NCBI RefSeq assembly: GCF_000373925.1
Contig: NZ_KB892748.1
Location: 1-64,000 of the forward strand
DNA length: 64,000 bases
Direction: 5' to 3'
Origin: Actinopolymorpha alba DSM 45243
Lineage (GTDB): Bacteria; Actinomycetota; Actinomycetes; Propionibacteriales; Actinopolymorphaceae
Position numbers and translations under genes: made by a program. This document shows positions 8,715 through 17,936 of the stretch, in pieces (the stretch's first letter is position 1; each line of letters starts with the position of its first letter). The notes beneath the pieces are model-generated. The model had not been told where the DNA came from and made no database searches. It saw only the letters and a list, made by a program, of their open reading frames with translations.

Positions 8715-9680
8715 TCAGCCGAGCACAGGCTCGACCAACGTCAGGCTTGCGGTGCCGCTGTGCGGATCGGACACCAACTCGACGGTGGTCCCCAACGGCA
8801 CGGCGAGCTGTCCCTCGCAGTGCCCGAACCCCAACTCCCAGATGATCGGGATTCCGAGGTCGCCGAGCCGGTCGGTGAGGACACTGCGTACGACGTCGGG
8901 ATCGCCACAGTCGACCCACGAGCCGAGCGCGATCCCCGCGACCCCCGCGAACCATCCCGTCCTGCGAAGGTGGGTGACGAAGTGGTCGATGCGGTACGGC
9001 TGCTCGCCGACGTCCTCGAGCAGGGCGATCGAGCCCGGCGGCGGTGACGCCACATCGGGGACTCCGCGAGCCGACACCACCAGGCTGAGGTTGCCGCCGA
9101 CCGTCGTGCCGCGGGCGAGGCCGGCCCGCAGCGGCTCGGCTCGCGGCCCGCTGAGCACCAGACCGGGCGTGGGTTCGAAGAGCATCCGCCGCAGGTGTTC
9201 CTGGGCGACCGGGTCGTCGACGAACGAGCTGGTGACCACCATCGCGCCGAACACCGTCGGGATGCCGAAGCGAGTCCCGATGACCTGGTGGAGGGCCGTG
9301 ATGTCACTGGAGCCGGTGAAGACCTTCGGCGGCACCGCCGCGAGCGCGTCCCAGTCGATCAGGTCGATCAGCCGGAGCGAGCCGTACCCGCCGCGAGCGC
9401 AGAAGACAGCGGCGACGTCGGGATCGAGCCAGGCGTCGGTGAAGTCGCGCGCCCGGTCGGCGTCCGCGCCCGCCAGGTAGTCGAGGGTCGGGTGCCGGTC
9501 GCCGACATGCGGACCGAGGCGTACCTCCAGACCCCAGGCGGAAAGGATCGCGACCGCCTTCTCCAACAGGTCGGCAGGGATCGGTCCGGCCGGGGCCACC
9601 ACGGCCACCTGGTCACCGGCCCGGAGGCGGCGTGGGCGCTTCGGCGCATCGTGCGGGGTAGGCGGAGCTGATGCTGGCAT
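8715..9680 (-). CDS. S66 family LD-carboxypeptidase
   Basis: The 321-residue serine peptidase of the LdcA/MccF family trims the terminal D-alanine of murein tetrapeptides, or related amide bonds. CARGGYGSLRL is at about residue 96, the nucleophile Ser is in FTGSSDITAL at about 122, and the Glu/His pair is expected in the C-terminal half (RTGWFAGVAGIALG and later). The start at 9680 is supported by a GAGGAGG ribosome-binding site ten bases upstream; the frame stays open farther upstream without conserved sequence. It heads a two-gene operon with the M20 peptidase and diverges from sseA. Confidence 0.88.
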   Translation of the reverse strand: MPASAPPTPHDAPKRPRRLRAGDQVAVVAPAGPIPADLLEKAVAILSAWGLEVRLGPHVGDRHPTLDYLAGADADRARDFTDAWLDPDVAAVFCARGGYGSLRLIDLIDWDALAAVPPKVFTGSSDITALHQVIGTRFGIPTVFGAMVVTSSFVDDPVAQEHLRRMLFEPTPGLVLSGPRAEPLRAGLARGTTVGGNLSLVVSARGVPDVASPPPGSIALLEDVGEQPYRIDHFVTHLRRTGWFAGVAGIALGSWVDCGDPDVVRSVLTDRLGDLGIPIIWELGFGHCEGQLAVPLGTTVELVSDPHSGTASLTLVEPVLG

Positions 9681-9844
9681 CGCTGCGATCCCTCCTCGTC
9701 CGGCCGCCACCACGTCGGCTTGGGGTCTGAGGTGCAGCCTTTCAGATCTGCCTCGTGGGCGTGCCGGGCCGCGGCTGTTCTGATGGTCCATTCCCGGCCG
9801 GCCACCGTCCTGGTCCGGCGAGGTCACCTGCGAGACTTCCGGTC

Positions 9845-10696
9845 ATGAGCGCGCTCATCTCCGCCAGCGACCTGGCCAAGGCACTCTCGTCTGACCAGCC
9901 GCCCGTGGTTCTCGACGTTCGGTGGTCCCTGACCGGGCCGTCGAAGGCCGACACGTACGCCGACGGTCACGTTCCCGGTGCGCGCTTCGTCGAGCTTGAC
10001 GCGGCGCTCTCGGCCCCACCGGTAGGCGCCGGGCCACGCCACCCGGGCGGCCGGCATCCGCTGCCCGACCCGCAGGTGTTCGAGAACGCCATGGGGACGG
10101 CGGGCGTGTCACGGACCTCGACCGTCGTGGTGTACGGCGATCCGGACGGCTTCGGACCGGCCCGGGCGTGGTGGTGCCTGCGCTACTTCGGGCACGAGGC
10201 GGTGCGGGTCCTCGATGGTGGCTACGCCGCCTGGACCGAGGCCGGCCTGCCGATCGAGACGGGCCTATCCGACGTCGCGCCCGGAGATTTCGAGGCGCGG
10301 GCCGGGGGGATGGCGATGCTCGATGCCGGCGAGGCCGCCAAGGTCGCCCGGGCGGGCGTACTGCTCGACGCACGGGCCGGCGAACGCTACCGGGGTGAGG
10401 TGGAGCCGATTGACCCCGCTGGCGGGCACATCCCTGGCGCGCTCAACGCACCCACGGCCGAGAACCTCGACGCCGCCGGCCGGTTTCGATCGGTTGATGC
10501 GCTTCGGGAGCGATTCGCGTCGCTCGGGCTCGGGGGGTCTGGACCCGTCGGCGTCTACTGCGGCTCCGGCGTGAGCGCCGCCCAGGAAGTCCTCGCCCTG
10601 GAGTTGGCGGGAATCCACGCGGCGTTGTACGTCGGTTCCTGGTCGGACTGGGTGTCTGACCCCGACCGTCCCGTCGCGACCGGCGCCACGCCCTAG
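9845..10696 (+). CDS. sseA: thiosulfate/3-mercaptopyruvate sulfurtransferase
   Basis: The 283-residue protein has two tandem rhodanese domains. The N-terminal one lacks a catalytic cysteine. The C-terminal one carries the loop VYCGSGVSA with the persulfide-forming Cys at about residue 239. It transfers sulfane sulfur from thiosulfate or 3-mercaptopyruvate to thiol acceptors. The CGSGVSA loop is closer to the mercaptopyruvate type (CGSGVTA). The start at 9845 matches the beginning of the first domain. It faces the unknown 138-aa gene, whose leader peptide is cysteine-rich, so both may touch sulfur metabolism. Confidence 0.88.
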   Translation: MSALISASDLAKALSSDQPPVVLDVRWSLTGPSKADTYADGHVPGARFVELDAALSAPPVGAGPRHPGGRHPLPDPQVFENAMGTAGVSRTSTVVVYGDPDGFGPARAWWCLRYFGHEAVRVLDGGYAAWTEAGLPIETGLSDVAPGDFEARAGGMAMLDAGEAAKVARAGVLLDARAGERYRGEVEPIDPAGGHIPGALNAPTAENLDAAGRFRSVDALRERFASLGLGGSGPVGVYCGSGVSAAQEVLALELAGIHAALYVGSWSDWVSDPDRPVATGATP

Positions 10697-10709
10697 GTCG
10701 GGCTGGACG

Positions 10710-11126
10710 TCAGCGTCGGGCCGCCTCGACGGGCGCGAAGAGCTCGGCCAGGAGGTCGTCGAAGAGCGGTGCGGCCTCGGCGACCGACAACAATCCCGCT
10801 TCATGCCCCCGCCAGCCGCGAACCGTGGCGCCGTCGTACCTCGCCGCGTCGATCGGTCGGGCGCTCGTACGAATTACCAGGCGGGCGCGGGCGCTGGGAG
10901 CTGGAAGGTGCTCACCGCACCCGCAGTCGCAGCGGCCGGCGGGTACGACGAAGAAGAGGTCCGCCTCGGCGTACCGCTCCAGGCTGACGTTCGTCCCCTG
11001 GCACCGGAACTGCAGCAGATCGCCGCCGGGCAGCAGCGCCCAGAGGCGTACCGGCACGGGATGACTTGGCGGGAGGACCCGGAATCCTCGGTCGGACAGC
11101 TGGCGGGCCCAGGTGGCGAAATCCAT
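10710..11126 (-). CDS. hypothetical protein with CxCxC motif
   Basis: I do not recognise this 138-residue soluble protein. It has a compact mixed alpha/beta look, with a clustered RCDCGCGEH motif (three Cys and a His within nine residues) that could bind a metal. The rest is rich in acidic and hydrophobic helices, ending in FDDLLAELFAPVEAARR. The ATG at 11126 has AAGGACG a few bases upstream. A 12-codon cysteine-rich reading frame ends 61 bases before the start codon (11188-11226), which suggests control by cysteine supply. It converges on sseA. Confidence 0.6.
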   Translation of the reverse strand: MDFATWARQLSDRGFRVLPPSHPVPVRLWALLPGGDLLQFRCQGTNVSLERYAEADLFFVVPAGRCDCGCGEHLPAPSARARLVIRTSARPIDAARYDGATVRGWRGHEAGLLSVAEAAPLFDDLLAELFAPVEAARR

Positions 11127-11187
11127 GAAGGACGTCCTTGCGGCTGGTTGTCGCGGGTGCGGCCAGCGGGCCGCGAGACCTGAGAGG

Positions 11188-11226
11188 TCAGCGACAACAA
11201 CAGCGGCAGAGGACGTCAAAACGCAT
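11188..11226 (-). CDS. polycysteine leader peptide (12 aa)
   Basis: The frame encodes MRFDVLCRCCCR and then stops. Four of the last six residues are cysteine, three of them consecutive. It lies on the same strand as, and just 5' of, the unknown CxCxC protein. Short Cys-rich upstream frames are an established cysteine-responsive attenuator class in mycobacteria and other actinobacteria, usually leaderless. Here CACAAT lies six bases upstream of the ATG, compatible with a leaderless transcript, although no clear -35 box is seen. Function is inferred from composition and position. Confidence 0.6.
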   Translation of the reverse strand: MRFDVLCRCCCR

Positions 11227-11320
11227 GGCTGGATTGTGCCAGGCGGGTCCGGAGACCGGACTACCGGGGCCCACAGACTCCGCCGCCGGCTCCTTACGAG
11301 CCGGATCATCCTGTCCGGCG

Positions 11321-13411
11321 TCATGTGCCGGAGGGCGGATAGACCTCCAGTTCGTAGACGCGCGTGGTCTTCTCGTCGACGGAATCGGCGACCGGTTTGG
11401 TGATGAGGAGGCGTACGTAGCGCGCCGTGAATGTGGGAACCGTCCGGTCCGTGACCGCTGACCCGTTGTCCAGCACGCTGTCTCGGTTGGTCCATTGCTT
11501 GTTGTTGTCACTGGATTGGAGTACGAAGTCGCGCGTGTTGAGGGTGGCGTCCAGACCGCCTGCCTGGGCGTGCTTGACCACGTAGCGGCCGATCGAGTGG
11601 CTGGATCCGAGGTCGACGGCGAGCCATGTGGCGCCGTGGCCGGAGGGGTTCACCCAGGCGTCTAGTTCGGGATCGGAGAGCTGGGCGTCCGTCACGTGGT
11701 TGGCGCTGGAGTTGGCGGAGTCGGCAGTCACCGGCTTGTACAACGCCAGGTTCGGGGGACTGGCCCCGGCGTCACTGAGAACCTCGAACTCCAGAACGCG
11801 AGTGGTGCTGTCCGCGGTCTGGGTGGGCTTGGTGACGCGTAGTCGGACGTAGCGGGCGCTGACCGGGTTCGGTAACAGTCGATCAGTGAGATTCTCGGTG
11901 TTGCCGGTGACGGCGTCGACCGTGCGCCATGGTCCTCCGGGCCGGTCCGACAGCTCGACGGAGAAGTCACGGGTGTTGAGGGCGGTTCCGAAGGGGCTCC
12001 CGCCGTAGCCGGCGTGCTTGACGCGGTAGCCGGATATCTTCCGGGTGGCGCCAAGGTCGACGGACAGCCAAGCGTTCCGTGCCGCGTCGGCGCTCCAGCC
12101 GTCCTCGAACTCGTCCCAGGTGCCGTCGGTCGCCTTGGCCGCCGTGGCCTGTCCGCGGCTCGAGGAGGTCGGTCGCCCCGCCGCGAGGTTGGTCGTCGCC
12201 CTCGGTGCAGGGGGAGTTGTCGCTGGTTTGTTCAGGTCCAGCCAGACGAACCGGGGCCGGTAGATTTCGGTGGTGAGCGGGTCGCCGCCAATCCTGTTGA
12301 CGTTGTAGCTGACCAGGAGCCTGCCCTTCTCAGACAGGCTCGGATGCGCCTTGGCGTTGTAGCAGTACGTCATTCCCTCCGTTTGCGAGCCAAAAATGTA
12401 GGGCTCCGGGCAGTTGTAGAAGCGAACGCCCGCGGAGAACGGCCCATTCGGGGTGTCGCCCACGGCGTATTCCAAAGCGGTCGACATGACGTTGCGGGTG
12501 TAGACCAGGAGGTACTTTCCGGCGTACCTGCCGGTCGTGATCGGGGTGACGCTCAGCTCCGTCGACACGTCGGAGTGCAGAACCGCGGCGTCGTGTTCGG
12601 CCACGGAGATGTCGGGGCTCCACTCGCTGCCGCTCCAGAAACGCCAAGGTGAGCTTGCACTGCCATCCGGCCGCGGCATGTCGGCGAAGTCCGCCCTTGG
12701 AACTCGGGCGACGACGAGGTCCTTGTGTGCGTCGAGGAGTGTGTTGCGGTAGCCGTACACATAGACGTATCCGTCCACCGCGGAGTTGTCCATGATTCCC
12801 ACGCCGAACATCACGATGTACCTGCTGTTGCGGATAAGCAGGCCGACATCCTCAGTCCTGCGGACCGAGCTGTAGTCGGGTACGCCACCGACGATCGGCA
12901 TCGAGAACAGGTCCACCCGGGACGCGTTCCAGTTGGAGTCGAATGCGAAGCCGGTCGCGTAGACGGTGTCCCCGATGGCGATTCCGTCGTTCATCCAGTC
13001 ATGGCTGCGAAAGGCGCCGCCCGCCGGGGTGACGAAGCTCGCCCGCTTGGGGTTGGGCTGGTTGCCGTTCAGCACGGCCGAGGAGTTGTTGAGGAAACCG
13101 GTCTGCTCGTAGGTCAGGTCGAACGGGTCGGCTGTGCCCACGCGGGTGTCGCTGAAGATGAACATGGTCCGCGACGAAGGTGTCGCCTCGCTCACGCCGT
13201 CCCGTCCGTCGAGGGGGACCGAGAAGATGCCGTCGGCACCAAGCCATCCGGAGGTGCGGTTGAACAGCTGGGTCCACTCGTCGGCCCTGGTGGCGGCCAG
13301 CGGGGCATCGTGGGAACTGGATGTCTCGGCAAGCGAGGGTGTGGCTCCGATCCCGACGGAACACGTGAGCAGCGCCGCCGCGGCCGTGGTACCCCAAGCT
13401 CTCATGCGCAT
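11321..13411 (-). CDS. secreted DUF4185 protein with two F5/8-type C (discoidin) domains
   Basis: The 696-residue exported protein begins with a signal peptide (residues 1-28, cleavage after PSLA). A DUF4185 beta-propeller-like domain (about 40-390) contains MFIFSDTRVG and GKYLLVYTRN-type strands. Two F5/8 type C / CBM32-like domains follow at about 405-550 and 555-695, each with a LAxxxPxxASS-like entry and a terminal TRVxEFEV/TRVYELEV strand. CBM32-like domains bind sugars on polysaccharides or glycans, so this is probably an extracellular carbohydrate-acting or carbohydrate-binding protein. The divergent GntR-LacI regulator probably controls it. Confidence 0.8.
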   Translation of the reverse strand: MRMRAWGTTAAAALLTCSVGIGATPSLAETSSSHDAPLAATRADEWTQLFNRTSGWLGADGIFSVPLDGRDGVSEATPSSRTMFIFSDTRVGTADPFDLTYEQTGFLNNSSAVLNGNQPNPKRASFVTPAGGAFRSHDWMNDGIAIGDTVYATGFAFDSNWNASRVDLFSMPIVGGVPDYSSVRRTEDVGLLIRNSRYIVMFGVGIMDNSAVDGYVYVYGYRNTLLDAHKDLVVARVPRADFADMPRPDGSASSPWRFWSGSEWSPDISVAEHDAAVLHSDVSTELSVTPITTGRYAGKYLLVYTRNVMSTALEYAVGDTPNGPFSAGVRFYNCPEPYIFGSQTEGMTYCYNAKAHPSLSEKGRLLVSYNVNRIGGDPLTTEIYRPRFVWLDLNKPATTPPAPRATTNLAAGRPTSSSRGQATAAKATDGTWDEFEDGWSADAARNAWLSVDLGATRKISGYRVKHAGYGGSPFGTALNTRDFSVELSDRPGGPWRTVDAVTGNTENLTDRLLPNPVSARYVRLRVTKPTQTADSTTRVLEFEVLSDAGASPPNLALYKPVTADSANSSANHVTDAQLSDPELDAWVNPSGHGATWLAVDLGSSHSIGRYVVKHAQAGGLDATLNTRDFVLQSSDNNKQWTNRDSVLDNGSAVTDRTVPTFTARYVRLLITKPVADSVDEKTTRVYELEVYPPSGT

Positions 13412-13679
13412 CTCGCCATCTCCTTGTGCCGTCCGGTCGCCTGTGTCGTTTCAAGTGATGAGGTCATGCGCTGACATAGGCCCGATGCGGGCACCCGGAT
13501 CGGGCCGTCCGACGCAGTGTTTACCTGGCCGCTATACTTGTCAACACTTCATTACAAGGTTTCATGCTGCTCCATCCCGGTGACATCTCGGCGAACCGTG
13601 CGCCCGACCGTGCGCCCGGCGCCGACCGGAGGGTGAGAACCTAAGGCGGAGGCGAACGACCGGAGAGGAGGGCACTTCC
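13412..13679. promoter_or_regulatory. divergent promoter region, DUF4185 protein / GntR-LacI regulator
   Basis: The 268-bp gap contains TATACT (13533-13538) as a -10 candidate for the + strand regulator. On the minus strand TTGACA (13544-13539) is a consensus -35 candidate for the secreted protein. Both overlap an interrupted palindrome, CTTGT-N12-ACAAG (13537-13558), which is a candidate operator for the neighbouring regulator. A hairpin (GGCCCGAT 13479-13486 with ATCGGGCC 13499-13506) lies in the presumed 5' leader of the secreted gene. A strong AGGAGGG site precedes the GTG at 13680. Confidence 0.4.
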
Positions 13680-14861
13680 GTGCCGGCAAGTCCTTCGCCT
13701 GCGGGCAGGCTGGGCGACCTGGACCGCAACAGCCCGGTCCCCCTTTATCACCAGCTCGAACGCGCGTTCCTCCGGTTGATCGCTGACGACAACCTCGTGC
13801 CGGGATCGCGTTTCCCCTCCGAAACCGAGCTCTGTGCGAGGTTCGAGGTCACCCGACCGACCGTCCGGCAGGCTCTGGAACGCCTCGTCCGGGTCGGCGT
13901 GCTGCGCAAGGAACGCGGCCGTGGCACCTACGTCGCCAACGTGCCGGAGCCCGATCCCGGCCCTACGGCCGTGCTCACCGTCAAGGTCGTGATGCCGAGC
14001 CTGAACGAGCTGATCCACCTGCAGGTGCTCTCCGGCATCGTCGACCAGGCACACGACGACGGCCTGCAGGTCGTGCTCGCCCACTCCGACGGCCGTCGCG
14101 CCGCACAGGAACGCGAGCTCGACCGCGCCGACGGCCTGGCCGGTGTCCTGCTCTGGCCAATCAGTGCGAGCCCGCGTCGCAGCAAGGCCCTGCAACACCT
14201 GCGTGACAGGGGGATTCCCGTGGTCTTCGTCGACCGCTACCTCGACGAGCGTTCGGACCACGTGGTCGTCGATGACGAGTCGGGTGGCCGCCAGGTCACC
14301 GAGCACCTGACCGGTCTCGGCCACCGGCGGATCGCGTTCGTCCATGCCGAGAGCGCGACGTTGAGCAGCGTCCGGCTCCGGAGGAACGGCTATCGGCAGG
14401 CCCTCCAGTCGGCCGGGCTGCTCATCGATGATGCCCTCGTCCTGCGACTACCCGAGTCCGGGTCGTACGACGTGCTCGTCGCGCACCTGCTCGGGCTGCC
14501 GGATCCGCCCACGGCCGCGTTCTGCGTGAACGACGTCGTCGCTGTTGGGCTGGCCGCTGCCTTCGCCCGTCGCGGGATCGACGTGCCGTCCGGCTTCTCG
14601 GTCGCGGGGTTCGACGCACTGGAAAGGCTTCCGAGCGGCGGGACCATCACCTCGGTCCGGCGCGCGACCGACGAGCTGGGGCGCGAGGCGATCCGGCTCC
14701 TCGCAGGACGGCTACGGAGCCAAGGCGTGGACGACCAACCGCGACACGTCACACTCCCCACCACGCTGGTGACCGGAGACACCACCGGCACCCCGCCAAT
14801 CGCACCGCAAGCGCCGACTGGACGCCGCGATCCAGCCCGATCTAGGGGACACGCCGGCTAG
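13680..14861 (+). CDS. GntR-LacI chimeric transcriptional regulator (AraR-like)
   Basis: The 393-residue regulator combines a GntR winged helix (about residues 15-80: PLYHQLERAFLRLI, PSETELCARFEVTRPTVRQAL, KERGRGTYVA) with a LacI/periplasmic-binding-type sensor domain (about 100-370). The latter contains GLGHRRIAFV and the FCVNDVVAVGLAAAF segment. This architecture is that of AraR, a sugar-responsive repressor. The GTG start is preceded by AGGAGGG. It is transcribed away from the secreted DUF4185/discoidin gene, the natural candidate target; the ligand is probably a sugar released outside the cell. Confidence 0.88.
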   Translation: MPASPSPAGRLGDLDRNSPVPLYHQLERAFLRLIADDNLVPGSRFPSETELCARFEVTRPTVRQALERLVRVGVLRKERGRGTYVANVPEPDPGPTAVLTVKVVMPSLNELIHLQVLSGIVDQAHDDGLQVVLAHSDGRRAAQERELDRADGLAGVLLWPISASPRRSKALQHLRDRGIPVVFVDRYLDERSDHVVVDDESGGRQVTEHLTGLGHRRIAFVHAESATLSSVRLRRNGYRQALQSAGLLIDDALVLRLPESGSYDVLVAHLLGLPDPPTAAFCVNDVVAVGLAAAFARRGIDVPSGFSVAGFDALERLPSGGTITSVRRATDELGREAIRLLAGRLRSQGVDDQPRHVTLPTTLVTGDTTGTPPIAPQAPTGRRDPARSRGHAG

Positions 14862-14882
14862 GGCGCGTCCCATCGGCACGCC

Positions 14883-16283
14883 CTAGTCCTGGCCGCCCCG
14901 ACCTCCGCCGAAGAGAATGTCGTCCCAGCTGGGCACACTGCCCTTGCGTCCACCCGACCGGGCGCGCCGGCGACGCGCATCCGCGGAGCTTCCGGTGCGG
15001 GGGCGGCGGGGTGCCGGAGCGGGCTCCGACTCGACCGGCTCTGACTGGTCAGCGGCCTCGTCGTCAGGGCGGGACTCGGGTTCGGTGGCTTCGGGCTCGG
15101 GCTCGTGTTCCTGGCTCCGGTCGGGCTCGACTCGCGACTGGAGCGGCGGGTCGTCGAGGTCGGGCACCTCGTCGGGAGCGAGGTCACGGGCCGCTGGAGT
15201 CGCGGGGGCGGCGTGTGTCGTGGGTGCGGCGGGAGCCGGGGGGGCCGCGGGTCGATCAGGCTCGACGGTGCGGATCGGCCGCGGGGCACCGGCGTCGGGA
15301 CCGGCCGAGCGCAGTGACCGGCCGACCGCGTGGGACAGGTCGATGGTGTCTTCGGCGTCGGGGCCGGTGTCGTGACCAGGAACGGGTGGCGCCGGCGCGG
15401 GTGTGGGCTCGCTCGCCGGCACCTCGCGGCGCTGCCAGTTCTCCACGGCAGGGGCGATGTAGCCGCCGGTCCCGACGTCAGGCGCCGGCGGGGGAGCGAG
15501 CCGGAGCCGGTGGCCGTCCCGCCCCGCTGCCACGGAGGGCTCGGAGTACGCCGTGCCATGCTGCTCGGCGTACGGCATGCCATTGCCTTCGGTGTAAGGC
15601 GTTCCGTGACTCTCGGCGTACGGGTATCCGTTGCTGTCGACCGGGGGCGTTCCGACGGCCCTTGGGGGTTCGACAGGAGCAAGGCCCGGAGCGGAGCCAG
15701 GCACGCGGAGTGCCTCACCGACGAGCGCACGCGCCTTGTCGTCGGCGGTGGTGACCACGCGTCCCAGCGGATCGTAGGTGAAGACGGCGCGGTGCGGTGC
15801 GTCGTCGAGGCTGAACGACACCGAGACCGCCCAGCGTCCCTCGGGGGAGCGCCAAGCGTCCCAGTTCGCCAGCTCGCGGCTGATTCCGAGGTCCTCCAGA
15901 CGGTTGCCGACGGCTTCCTCGAGGGTCTGGCCGGGACCTTCGCGACCGTTGCGGCGCAGCGCGCACCGGCGGGCCTGCTCGGCGATGTACTCGCGTTCGG
16001 CGAGCACAGGTCCGGCGTAGCGCAGGATGCGCTCGAGGGGTACGTCGGCGGCTGCTGCGATGGCCTCTGATGACTCACCCGCACGCAGCCGGGCCTGGAT
16101 CTCCTTTGGACGTAGCCGGCTCTGCTTTTCGAGCGGAAGCGACCCCAGCCGGGCCCGATCACTCACCACTGCCCCCCGTAGTCGGTCGTCCACGCGTAGC
16201 GCGAACTCCTCACCAGTGCCCTCGTGCGTGAGAACTAGATGGGTGCCGTCATCGCTGAGTCGAACCAGCTTGACGTCGCGCAT
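14883..16283 (-). CDS. sepH: septation protein SepH (DUF3071)
   Basis: The 466-residue protein begins MRDVKLVRLSDDGTHLVLT and has the conserved N-terminal DUF3071 domain (about 1-170) with a helix-turn-helix-like segment (LRAGESSEAIAAAADVPLERILRYAGPV). A long Pro/Ala/acidic disordered tail ends in the conserved PSWDDILFG. SepH stimulates FtsZ assembly in actinobacterial division. The ATG at 16283 has GGGGAGGCGGAAG upstream. An octapeptide repeat G-x-P/A-Y-x-E-x-x occurs four times in the linker (nucleotides 15534-15629), which looks like a recent local expansion. Confidence 0.92.
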   Translation of the reverse strand: MRDVKLVRLSDDGTHLVLTHEGTGEEFALRVDDRLRGAVVSDRARLGSLPLEKQSRLRPKEIQARLRAGESSEAIAAAADVPLERILRYAGPVLAEREYIAEQARRCALRRNGREGPGQTLEEAVGNRLEDLGISRELANWDAWRSPEGRWAVSVSFSLDDAPHRAVFTYDPLGRVVTTADDKARALVGEALRVPGSAPGLAPVEPPRAVGTPPVDSNGYPYAESHGTPYTEGNGMPYAEQHGTAYSEPSVAAGRDGHRLRLAPPPAPDVGTGGYIAPAVENWQRREVPASEPTPAPAPPVPGHDTGPDAEDTIDLSHAVGRSLRSAGPDAGAPRPIRTVEPDRPAAPPAPAAPTTHAAPATPAARDLAPDEVPDLDDPPLQSRVEPDRSQEHEPEPEATEPESRPDDEAADQSEPVESEPAPAPRRPRTGSSADARRRRARSGGRKGSVPSWDDILFGGGRGGQD

Positions 16284-16474
16284 CGTCTTCCGCCTCCCCA
16301 AACCTCTCGGGCTCGCCTAGTCTCTCCCGGGCCGGGACGACGATGCCAGGCAGCGCGCCGAGGACACCCGAGTCGTTCTCAAACTCGTCGCGGCGTGATC
16401 CCGGGCGGCAAACTCCGCAAGGCTAGCGTCTCGACACGCTGCGCGACCGTGACGAGGGAGCGCACCGGGTGTCG

Positions 16475-17773
16475 TCAGTGATGCGTACCGGATGCGGAGC
16501 TCTGCGCGGACGGGTCCGTCTCCAAGGGGCTTTCCGGCACGACCTGCACGGCGGGTCCGGAGGCTTCTGACTCCGCTGGCGCAGGTGTGGAGTGGGCATC
16601 ACGCGGCGCGGGGCCGGCGAACGCGACGAGCGCGGTGACCACTCCGGCCGCCAGCGGAACGAAGAAACCGGTGCGGCCGTTGAAGGCGTCGATCACCTGT
16701 CCGGCGACCGCAGCCCCGAGGGCGACACCGGCCGCCATCCCGGTCGTCGTCCACGCCATGCCTTCGGTCATGCGTGACGGCGGGACCGTGCGCTCCACCA
16801 CTGCCATCGTGGCGACCAGCGTCGGTGAGATCGCGAAGCCGGCGAGGAAGAGTACGACGCTCAGAACGCCGAGGTTGGTGATGAAGGGCAGCGGCACCAT
16901 CGTGCCGGCCATCAGCAACGCACCGACTCGGAACCTCGTCATCGCTGGCGTTCGCAACCGCAGCGTGCCGACGATGAGGGCCGACAGCATGCTCCCGGTC
17001 GCCCAGCCGGCGAGCAGAAGCCCAGCGACGGAACGTTGACCAGCCTCGGTGGCGACCGCGACCACGACGACCTCGGCACTTCCGAAGAGCACACCCAGCC
17101 CGGCGCAGGCGACCACCAGCGGACCCAGGATCGGCCAGCCGAGTTTGGGCTTGATCCGCTGTCCGGCGTGTGCGCGCTGGACGGGCGGCTCGGTGCGACG
17201 CTGGACCGAGAGGACGAGCGCTCCGACCAACCCCGTGACCCCGGCGGTGATCAGGCCGGCCACCGGACTGATCGAGGTCGCGAGGATGGTGACCAGCGGC
17301 GGACCGACCATGAAGACGACTTCGTCGAGCAGGGCTTCGAGGGCGAACGCGGTGTGGAGCTCCGATCGGCCTTCGAGCAGGTGTGTCCAGCGGGCCCGGA
17401 CGAACGACCCGACGAGTGGACCAGCGGCACCGGCGACCGCGGCGAGGGCCTGTGGCATGGGAGCGGCGGCGCCGGCCTCGATCGCGACGATGAGAGTGCC
17501 GAGCGCGGCGGCGTTGAGCGCCGCGATGACCGGGAGCACTCGGTGCTGGCCGTGCCGGTCGACCAACCGCGCCTGCACCGGCGCCAGGACCGCGGCGGCG
17601 ATGACGTAAGAAGCGGAGACCGTGCCGGCCAGGCCGTAGGAGCCAGTGGCGGAGGAGACGAGGAGCACCAGGCCGAGACCCACCATGGAGATGGGCAGGC
17701 GGGCGAACCACCCGGTAAGGGAGAACGCCAGGGTCCCGGGCAGGCTCAGAATGGTGCGGTAAGGCGTGAACAT
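16475..17773 (-). CDS. MFS transporter
   Basis: The 432-residue membrane protein has about 12 hydrophobic segments, beginning [20 protein letters not shown] and resembling the YfcJ/arabinose-efflux-like MFS group common in actinobacteria. The cytoplasmic tail (after [10 protein letters not shown]) is acidic and disordered. The start at 17773 places the first helix correctly; the frame upstream is open but hydrophilic and overlaps the hemH promoter. It diverges from the ferrochelatase gene across 163 bp. The substrate is unknown. Confidence 0.85.
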   Translation of the reverse strand: MFTPYRTILSLPGTLAFSLTGWFARLPISMVGLGLVLLVSSATGSYGLAGTVSASYVIAAAVLAPVQARLVDRHGQHRVLPVIAALNAAALGTLIVAIEAGAAAPMPQALAAVAGAAGPLVGSFVRARWTHLLEGRSELHTAFALEALLDEVVFMVGPPLVTILATSISPVAGLITAGVTGLVGALVLSVQRRTEPPVQRAHAGQRIKPKLGWPILGPLVVACAGLGVLFGSAEVVVVAVATEAGQRSVAGLLLAGWATGSMLSALIVGTLRLRTPAMTRFRVGALLMAGTMVPLPFITNLGVLSVVLFLAGFAISPTLVATMAVVERTVPPSRMTEGMAWTTTGMAAGVALGAAVAGQVIDAFNGRTGFFVPLAAGVVTALVAFAGPAPRDAHSTPAPAESEASGPAVQVVPESPLETDPSAQSSASGTHH

Positions 17774-17936
17774 ATGGCGGCGGCTCGCGGCTGTCTCGTG
17801 TTGGACGGGTTCGGTTGTGTGCTGCTCGAAAGGACGGGTCGTCCCCCCGAGCCTGCTGGCGTGGGACGGCGCGAAGGTCCGACCCGGCTTCACCCTAACG
17901 ACGCGGACCGACAAGCCACCTGGGAATATCGGGACC

